Source: Candidatus Aminicenantota bacterium
GTDB lineage: Bacteria; Acidobacteriota; Aminicenantia; UBA2199
Direction: 5' to 3'
DNA: 12,980 nt
Assembly: GCA_029939015.1 (NCBI GenBank)
Contig: JAOZTV010000051.1
Coordinates: 1 to 12,980 of the forward strand
A model generated the notes under the pieces. That model worked only from the letters and a program-made list of their open reading frames with translations, made no database searches and was not told the origin of the DNA. The position numbers and the translations under genes were made by a program. The number at the start of each line of letters is the position of its first letter. Position 1 is the stretch's first letter. This document shows positions 7,734 through 12,980 of the stretch, piece by piece.

Positions 7734-8953
7734 AAATCAAAAAATATACTTAATGAAAGCAGGTATTTATCATACTGTCCTTTAATTTTTACATAACCTG
7801 CCCATGCAGTTAAGTTAATATTGTTTTTTAACCAATGGCTGTATTTCAAGTTAACATTCAAAGCAGACTGCCTTATTTCCTCTGGAGTTAAAACATACAA
7901 GGCAAGGTATGCTTGACTGCCCCAGGAAATTGAGAATGTAACCCAGTGAGATTTGTCTATGCCATACTCAACACTGCAGAGGTGGGTAAAAGAAACAATA
8001 TTTCCAGGAAACTTATGGTTGTTGAAAATCCGGTATCCATAAACCCAATTATCTTTAAATAGGGTTAATCCTGAAGAAATAATAAAATCTTCAGCTGGGA
8101 CATAATATCTTATATAAGTTGCTCCAAAAGTCCATAGATAATTTCTCTTTTTCCCCAATTTAAAATTAAAATCATGATCAAATCTTGCATTTGGAAGATA
8201 AGTACAAACAGTACCTTTGGCAGCTACTGAATAAGTATAAAAATCTGAAGTCCAGTCTTTAGCAAAACCTAATAGACCTATATAATCATTTTTACCATAT
8301 CTTTTTACCATTCCACCATGAAGAAAAAAATTAAAAGTTGGCTTTTCATATCTGTAATACATGATATAATAAGTTTCCCATATACCATTTTCGCTGTTAG
8401 GGCTTACATCCTCATAAATATATTGGAAATGGAGACGGTTTTTATTGATTTTTAAAGATGGTTCTTCTTTTTTATTAAAAATTGGTATAATGTTCTTTCT
8501 GGTTTCTTCAGGAGTAATATCTTCATTAATAGTTTCTTTTCTAATTTTCCAAAATATCATTTTAAATTCTATTTTGATATCATTGTCTGTTTTGATTGAT
8601 GAATTCAGTTGAAGTGCTTTTTTTATATCTTCGCTATAAACATTCAAACTATTTCCTCTCAAATATTTGATGTAGGATATATGGAGTAAAATTCCCCCCT
8701 TTTCTTTGTCATCATTAAGTTTATTATAATAATCTGAAAGTAATTTGAGAGCTTCATTAAAATTTTGTTTTGATCTGAGTAATTTTACTTTATTTATTAA
8801 ACTTTCGGCTTTTAAAGTGTCAGATTCGGAATATAGGATTGTGCCTTTTAAAGAGGTTAATAAAACCATGCATAGAGTAAGAATATATAAGTATTTAACA
8901 AATTGTTTTCCTGAAAACTTTATTTTGATAATATTAAGGTTTTTGTTTACCAT
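7730..8953 (-). CDS. YaiO-like outer-membrane beta-barrel protein with helical (TPR-like) N-terminal domain
   Basis: A 407-residue exported protein. A long basic N-region (1-20) precedes a hydrophobic core (21-37) and a likely cleavage near residues 41-43. Residues about 45-145 are helical with TPR-like pairs (NFNEALKLLSDYYNKL, SEDIKKALQLN). Residues about 170-407 are a beta-barrel rich in aromatic strands (HFQYIYEDVSP, ETYYIMYYRYEKPTFNFF, WTFGATYIRYYVP, WVTFSISWGSQAYLALY) ending in LSIFFDF with a terminal Phe. The barrel resembles the YaiO family, found with glycosyltransferases. A TPR part joined to a barrel also recalls exopolysaccharide exporters such as PgaA and NfrA, though this barrel is smaller. 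The ATG at 8953 has AGGTG 8 nt upstream and overlaps the preceding gene by 7 bp. It closes the wecB operon, so it probably helps place or export the glycan at the outer membrane. Confidence 0.68.
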   Translation of the reverse strand: MVNKNLNIIKIKFSGKQFVKYLYILTLCMVLLTSLKGTILYSESDTLKAESLINKVKLLRSKQNFNEALKLLSDYYNKLNDDKEKGGILLHISYIKYLRGNSLNVYSEDIKKALQLNSSIKTDNDIKIEFKMIFWKIRKETINEDITPEETRKNIIPIFNKKEEPSLKINKNRLHFQYIYEDVSPNSENGIWETYYIMYYRYEKPTFNFFLHGGMVKRYGKNDYIGLLGFAKDWTSDFYTYSVAAKGTVCTYLPNARFDHDFNFKLGKKRNYLWTFGATYIRYYVPAEDFIISSGLTLFKDNWVYGYRIFNNHKFPGNIVSFTHLCSVEYGIDKSHWVTFSISWGSQAYLALYVLTPEEIRQSALNVNLKYSHWLKNNINLTAWAGYVKIKGQYDKYLLSLSIFFDF

Positions 8954-9873
8954 ATTTTTTCACCTGAATTATAACCTTCTGCCCATTTAAATAGTATCTT
9001 TTGCTCTATAATGAACTGATCAGATCTTTTACTATGAATCAAGTGGATGTGATCCCAGAGATTTTTTAATACAATGTCATTATTAATTTGTATTCCAGAT
9101 ATTATAGGGAATAACTGGCTGTAAGCATCTGGATAAAATTTTTTAAGTACAGGAGATTTTCCAGCATCAAACTCAATATTCCAATAAAAGTTATTATTCT
9201 CTTTATTATAAAAATTCATCTGAATTCCATTCAGTATTTTTTTATTTATTTTTGAATAAAAATCATTTGTTTTCCACTTCAAAATCTTATATAGCTTTTG
9301 CAGTGATTTAATAGCAGTATATGACAAACAACTGTCTTTTAATAATAATTTATTGCCTCCGGGTATGGATTTTATAAGACCATTGGTTTCCTGAAGAAAA
9401 GGTATTACATATGCAATATCAGCAATTTTTTTTCTGTTTTTTTTCAGCAAAGCATAATCTTTTGTTATAAAGGCATATTTATACAGAAGCATAATAAAAG
9501 TTGCAGAGTAAGCTACAACTGAATCGCTTGACTCAAGTGATTCTTCACTGCCATCAGAATAGATTTTATAATCATAAATTGTGCCTGTAAGAGAAAATTT
9601 ATCAGGATAGTTAAGATGATCAAGATACCATTCTATATATCTTTTTACTGTTTTTGTTACTTTCATTTTTTTCTTTATAATAAGATCAATAGCCATTAGA
9701 TTTACAACATATGGGACAACGATCTCAAAATTTTTATTTATTGTCCTGTATTGTTTGATTATTAATAAGGCTGGTTTTGCATTAATATTTATTTTATTAC
9801 TATAAACTGTACTTAGGCAGATAAGAGAAAAAACCAAAAAACTGATAATTAAATTTACTGTTTTATTGAACAT
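8947..9873 (-). CDS. Secreted helical protein, paralogue C of a three-member family
   Basis: A 308-residue exported protein of a family I cannot name. Residues 1-25 are a signal peptide (cleavage likely after VYS). The rest is mostly alpha-helical with conserved loops shared with paralogue B: WYLDHLNYPDKF (82-93), TGTIYDYKI (96-104), DSVVAYSATF (117-126), NRKKIADIA (146-154), D-x-C-x-x-Y (180-185) and KFYPDAYSQLFPI (245-257). Repeated helices joined by conserved Asp- and Tyr-rich loops recall alpha/alpha-barrel (six-hairpin) glycosidases, with Asp91, Asp117 and Asp249 as candidate catalytic or sugar-binding residues; this is inference from pattern alone. The longest frame begins with a TTG at 9888. 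I use ATG at 9873 because GGAG lies 9 nt upstream and the signal peptide starts there. It is 5 nt after wecB, in the same operon. Confidence 0.78.
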   Translation of the reverse strand: MFNKTVNLIISFLVFSLICLSTVYSNKININAKPALLIIKQYRTINKNFEIVVPYVVNLMAIDLIIKKKMKVTKTVKRYIEWYLDHLNYPDKFSLTGTIYDYKIYSDGSEESLESSDSVVAYSATFIMLLYKYAFITKDYALLKKNRKKIADIAYVIPFLQETNGLIKSIPGGNKLLLKDSCLSYTAIKSLQKLYKILKWKTNDFYSKINKKILNGIQMNFYNKENNNFYWNIEFDAGKSPVLKKFYPDAYSQLFPIISGIQINNDIVLKNLWDHIHLIHSKRSDQFIIEQKILFKWAEGYNSGEKIW

Positions 9874-9878
9874 AAGCT

Positions 9879-11090
9879 TTAACTCCAATTAAATTCATCA
9901 ATTTTTCCAATTGATATTGGTTTATTAACCGAACCAGGATAATTGTTTAAAAACTTGACTATAGCTGGATCAAATAAGAAATCACATATTCTATCAGTAG
10001 CCTTTCCATCACCAAAAGGATTTCCTTTTTTTCTAATTGAATTATAAAGATCTTTATCTTCATAGAGTTTCTTGAATATGGATTTGATCTTTTTTTCCGG
10101 TACTCCCTTACCCATTAAAAAACCGTTGCCATTTGATACTACTTCCGGTCTTTCTGTTAATTCTCTGAGGATTATAACAGGTTTACCAAAGGTAGGAGAT
10201 TCTTCCTGTAAACCGCCACTATCTGTCATTATCAGATAACTATTCATTAAGAGATAAACCATGGTGTTGTATGATAACGGTTCTGTGAAAAACACATTAT
10301 CTGAATCATCACCTATCTCACTGAGAATTATTTTCCGGACATCCGGGTTTTTATGTAATAACCATATAAATAATACATCAGGATAATTTGAGGACAAACT
10401 TTTTATTGCTTTACAAATATTCAAGAGATGCTTACCTATATTTTCTCTTCTATGAACTGTAATTGGAACAATGGTTGGATTTTCTCTGAGTTTATCAACT
10501 GGGAAATTATATTGCAAAAGTTCTTTTTTTACTATATTAAAATCCACTCTTCGATTGGCTCTATGTAATGCATCAACTACAGTATTTCCTGATACGAGGA
10601 TTCTGTCTTCGGAAATACCTTCATTAAGCAGGTTTTGCTTGGCATTTTTTGTAGGAACAAAATGAAATTCAGAAATTCTACTGACCATTACCCTGAATGT
10701 TTCTTCAGGGAATGGAGAAAATTTATCAAAAGTTCTCAAACCACCTTCGAGATGTATAAAAGGTATTTTACTTAAAAATGCAAGATATGCTGTAATGAAA
10801 ACTGTCATCGTATCTCCCTGAGCAATGATCAGATCTGGTTTTTCTTTTTTCAGTATTGGACCCATTTGATCTATAATGTTTATTGATAATTTTTCAAGGT
10901 TTGGTGTTTTATTCATACAGTTGAGGGAATGGTCCACCTTAATATTAAAGAAATCTAAAACTTGAGTTAACATTTCATTGTGCTGACCTGAAGAAACCAC
11001 AATGCATTCAGCCTTTCTTTTAAATTCAAATATCAGTGGGGATAGTTTTATTGCTTCAGGTCTTGTCCCTAGACTAATCATTATCTTCAT
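9879..11090 (-). CDS. wecB: UDP-N-acetylglucosamine 2-epimerase (non-hydrolysing)
   Basis: A 403-residue cytosolic enzyme that interconverts UDP-GlcNAc and UDP-ManNAc. It has the family's GT-B-like two-domain fold. Motifs in order: GTRPEAIKLSPLI (8-20), QGDT (91-94), HLEGGLRT (113-120), PFPEETFR (126-133), GNTVVDAL (168-175), TVHRREN (211-217), and further on SDSGGLQEESPTFGKP with the following RELTERPE. Asp93, Glu115, Glu129 and His213 match catalytic residues known from E. coli WecB (Asp95, Glu117, Glu131, His213), so it should be active. It is somewhat longer than E. coli WecB (about 376), with an extra C-terminal tail. The frame extends to 11135, but AAAGGAGG 9 nt before ATG at 11090 and the family N-terminus fix the start there, overlapping paralogue B by 17 bp. 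No UDP-ManNAc dehydrogenase (WecC) is nearby, so UDP-ManNAc itself is the likely donor for a glycan. Confidence 0.95.
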   Translation of the reverse strand: MKIMISLGTRPEAIKLSPLIFEFKRKAECIVVSSGQHNEMLTQVLDFFNIKVDHSLNCMNKTPNLEKLSINIIDQMGPILKKEKPDLIIAQGDTMTVFITAYLAFLSKIPFIHLEGGLRTFDKFSPFPEETFRVMVSRISEFHFVPTKNAKQNLLNEGISEDRILVSGNTVVDALHRANRRVDFNIVKKELLQYNFPVDKLRENPTIVPITVHRRENIGKHLLNICKAIKSLSSNYPDVLFIWLLHKNPDVRKIILSEIGDDSDNVFFTEPLSYNTMVYLLMNSYLIMTDSGGLQEESPTFGKPVIILRELTERPEVVSNGNGFLMGKGVPEKKIKSIFKKLYEDKDLYNSIRKKGNPFGDGKATDRICDFLFDPAIVKFLNNYPGSVNKPISIGKIDEFNWS

Positions 11091-11997
11091 TCTCAACAAC
11101 CTCCTTTGTCCAATTATAGATGATATTTTGTTCAACGGGTAAATTCCTAAGTTTATCAGAATGAACCTTATTAAATGTTTTCCACAACATTTTTCTTACA
11201 TTATCGTTTTCAGGAATAATGTTATACAAAATGGGGAATAATTGAGCAAATGCATCCGGATAAAATTTGCTCCAGACAGATTTACTTTTAGTTGAACCAA
11301 CTTTTGCCCAGAAAAAAATTTTATTTTTTTTATCATAAAGTTCAGTTAAAATACCTGACTTTAATTTGTTAATAACCTTTTGATAGTAATTGTTTAATTC
11401 CCAATCCATTTTATTTGAAAGAAGGATCATATGTTTTAATCCACTATATACTTCGCAGTTATCCATTAAATATTTAATTCCTGTTCTTTGGGATTCAATT
11501 GTTAGACCATCTTTTCCCTGAAGGTTTGGCATAAGGAAGGCAATGTCTTCAATTTTTTTGCGATTATTTGATATCAAATCACTGTCACCGGTGACAATTA
11601 AATACTTATATAGGAGTTCAATAAATGTGGAAGAGTAACTGTCAATCGAATCAAATGTATTAAGAGATTTTTCTATGTTATTCTTTTTGATCTTATAATC
11701 ATAAATACTACCAGTATTTCCAAATTTGTCCGGATAGTTTAAATGATTCAGATACCAGATTATATATTGTTTTATTTCTTTGATGTTCTTTTGGTTTTTT
11801 AAAAGCTGAATAGAATAGAGGTTTACAAAATATGGGATAATTACTACTGGATAGTTGTCAATTTTAGTAAAAATGTTTATGATCCTAATAGGAGGTGATT
11901 TATGGAGCAATATTTCTTGATTTAGATTTTCAGTTTTAATCACACAGGATGATAGTATTAGTGGCAATATTATCAGATGCATTCTCTTTATATTCAC
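11074..11997 (-). CDS. Lipoprotein, paralogue B of the three-member family
   Basis: A 307-residue protein with a lipoprotein signal: basic MNIKR, a hydrophobic stretch and L-S-S-C at 15-18, so it should be lipid-anchored at Cys18. The body matches paralogue C throughout: WYLNHLNYPDKF (81-92), TGSIYDYKI (95-103), DSIDSYSSTF (116-125), NRKKIEDIA (145-153), D-x-C-x-x-Y (179-184) and KFYPDAFAQLFPI (244-256). The mostly helical make-up suggests an alpha/alpha-barrel fold; the activity is unknown. The GTG start at 11997 has AAGGA about 9-10 nt upstream and overlaps the paralogue A stop by 4 bp (GTGA). An ATG at 11982 is possible and would also keep the lipobox. It lies between paralogue A and wecB, overlapping both, which indicates translational coupling. 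Confidence 0.78.
   Translation of the reverse strand: MNIKRMHLIILPLILSSCVIKTENLNQEILLHKSPPIRIINIFTKIDNYPVVIIPYFVNLYSIQLLKNQKNIKEIKQYIIWYLNHLNYPDKFGNTGSIYDYKIKKNNIEKSLNTFDSIDSYSSTFIELLYKYLIVTGDSDLISNNRKKIEDIAFLMPNLQGKDGLTIESQRTGIKYLMDNCEVYSGLKHMILLSNKMDWELNNYYQKVINKLKSGILTELYDKKNKIFFWAKVGSTKSKSVWSKFYPDAFAQLFPILYNIIPENDNVRKMLWKTFNKVHSDKLRNLPVEQNIIYNWTKEVVENEDND
11100..11107 (-). promoter_or_regulatory. Strong ribosome binding site AAAGGAGG of wecB
   Basis: AAAGGAGG on the minus strand, 9 nt before the wecB ATG at 11090 and inside the end of paralogue B. It decides the wecB start and is the best Shine-Dalgarno match in the window. Confidence 0.85.
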
Positions 11998-12980
11998 AAT
12001 TTAGAGTCCTTTTTTATGTCAGAAGAATATTTTTGTAGAATAAATCTCCACTGTTCTGGGACATTTTTTTTAATGATCTCTAACTTTGAATTAATAATAT
12101 ATCTAAGAGTGAAAAAGTCACTTTTATTAATATTATAGAGATCTAATGCAAAAGGTACAATTTGGTAGAACATATCTGGATACATTACACTTTTTACGGG
12201 TAAAGTCTTTTTGGCCCCAGTAATGTCTTTAAAAAAAAAGTTTTCTTCCTTACTAAAAAAATTATTTTTAATTTCAATTTTTAAACCTTTGATTAACTTA
12301 TTATATAAAGATAATTTTAATTTATCTTTAAAATATTTGTTTCTAGAATAAAGTTTTAATGTATATAAGGCAACGCAATTTTCAATAAGATCTTTTTTTT
12401 CAGTTGTATGATCGATCTTTAATAACCCATCCTTGTCCTGATTATAGGCTAAATGATAAACAATGTCTTTTATTGATTTTTCATGATTTGACAGAATTGA
12501 AGTGTCTTTTGTTATAGTAATATATTTTGATATTAGTATAATAAAAAGTGAAGAAGATAATGTTGTTTTGTTTTCAATGTAAAGAGGTACTTGTTTGCTG
12601 GTTAAAGAAATTATATATTGATATATAGTGCCACTTTTGCCATTTATATCTTTAATGTTTACATTGTCTAAATACCATTCGATATATTTTTTTATTTTGC
12701 TTTCATTTTTAGTTTCTGATAATAGATTAATTGCTTTTAAAGTAGTTTTATATGGAATAAAGTGAAAGAATTGTTTCGCTTTGATAGATAAGTTTACTTT
12801 TTCGATTGCTAATACTGGATTTGATTTTATTTTTTTTATATTTATTGTTTTACTGATACCAATATTACTAAATCTTTTCTCTAATTTCAAAAATACTTTG
12901 TCTTGCTTTTTTGCTTGCCAGTTTATCTGAATTTTTTTCCAGAGTAATGACCCCAAAAAAGAATATTTATTAAAGACAGA
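11994..12980 (-). CDS. Divergent paralogue A of the three-member family, 5' end off the right edge
   Basis: The frame is open to the right edge with no stop (328 residues visible), so the true start lies outside; a TTG at 12956 is unlikely to be the start. The visible N-terminal 50 residues are basic and lysine-rich (WKKIQINWQAKKQDK) with no signal peptide. From about residue 70 it aligns with paralogues B and C: YIEWYLDNVN, SGTIYQYII, ISKYITITKD, a Cys-x-x-x-Tyr, and YPDMFYQIVPF. It has lost the PDKF of the first motif, and the conserved DSxxxYSxTF is TTLSSSLF, so a candidate acidic residue is gone. It may be a non-catalytic member, or it may be joined to another domain upstream. The family is not one I recognise. 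It is the first visible gene of the operon. Confidence 0.65.
   Translation of the reverse strand, partial: SVFNKYSFLGSLLWKKIQINWQAKKQDKVFLKLEKRFSNIGISKTINIKKIKSNPVLAIEKVNLSIKAKQFFHFIPYKTTLKAINLLSETKNESKIKKYIEWYLDNVNIKDINGKSGTIYQYIISLTSKQVPLYIENKTTLSSSLFIILISKYITITKDTSILSNHEKSIKDIVYHLAYNQDKDGLLKIDHTTEKKDLIENCVALYTLKLYSRNKYFKDKLKLSLYNKLIKGLKIEIKNNFFSKEENFFFKDITGAKKTLPVKSVMYPDMFYQIVPFALDLYNINKSDFFTLRYIINSKLEIIKKNVPEQWRFILQKYSSDIKKDSKL

Noticed and set aside
8745..8990. 81-codon plus-strand frame across the YaiO-like start
   Set aside because: It opposes two well-supported overlapping genes and has no ribosome-binding site or recognisable domain.
11091..11135. Longer wecB start at 11135
   Set aside because: It would add 15 residues not seen at family N-termini and place the strong AAAGGAGG inside the coding region.

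Overview
This is an AT-rich, gene-dense window with almost no spacer DNA. Nine protein genes can be supported on the minus strand and one on the plus strand. No rRNA, tRNA, CRISPR array or insertion sequence was seen. The encoded proteins point to a diderm (outer-membrane) bacterium: two predicted outer-membrane beta-barrels end in a C-terminal Phe, and there are lipoproteins and signal peptides. Clear Shine-Dalgarno sites (AAAGGAGG, GGAGG, AGGAG) precede several starts, which argues against Bacteroidota. A low-GC spirochaete or a related diderm phylum would fit, but the phylum cannot be fixed from this sequence.

Left block (1-6904, all minus strand, transcribed right to left): a membrane-anchored CotH-like protein with a parallel beta-helix (3986-6904); a small unknown single-pass membrane protein (3379-3975); a VTC-domain protein of the polyphosphate polymerase type (2649-3386); a DUF4956 membrane protein (1948-2643); and a secreted LTD/chitobiase-C-like/CotH protein that runs off the left edge (1-1901). 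The first four genes overlap or sit within about 10 bp of each other and look like one operon; the last follows after 46 bp. VTC, DUF4956 and CotH genes are recurrent neighbours in many bacteria. The shared job is unknown, but it plausibly joins cell-surface protein phosphorylation to polyphosphate or another nucleotide-derived polymer. The two CotH proteins differ: the left one keeps a D-x-D-F-G-like motif, while the large one has N-x-R at that place.

Middle (6905-7085): a divergent AT-rich promoter region of 181 bp with a 12-bp perfect palindrome. It separates the CotH operon from a single plus-strand DUF2490 outer-membrane protein gene (7086-7733).

Right block (7730-12980, all minus strand): one tightly overlapping operon entering from beyond the right edge. 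Its order is paralogue A (partial), paralogue B (lipoprotein), wecB (UDP-GlcNAc 2-epimerase), paralogue C (secreted) and a YaiO-like outer-membrane barrel with a helical N-terminal part. Paralogues A, B and C form one family that I do not recognise by name. UDP-ManNAc synthesis, an outer-membrane barrel with a TPR-like domain and secreted helical proteins together resemble a polysaccharide synthesis and secretion module. The closest parallel I can name is the Nfr/WecB ManNAc-glycan system of E. coli. The glycosyltransferase such a module needs is not in the window and would be expected just to the right.

Several starts were moved from the longest open frame to a downstream ATG because of ribosome-binding sites or family N-termini; the reasons are in the entries.
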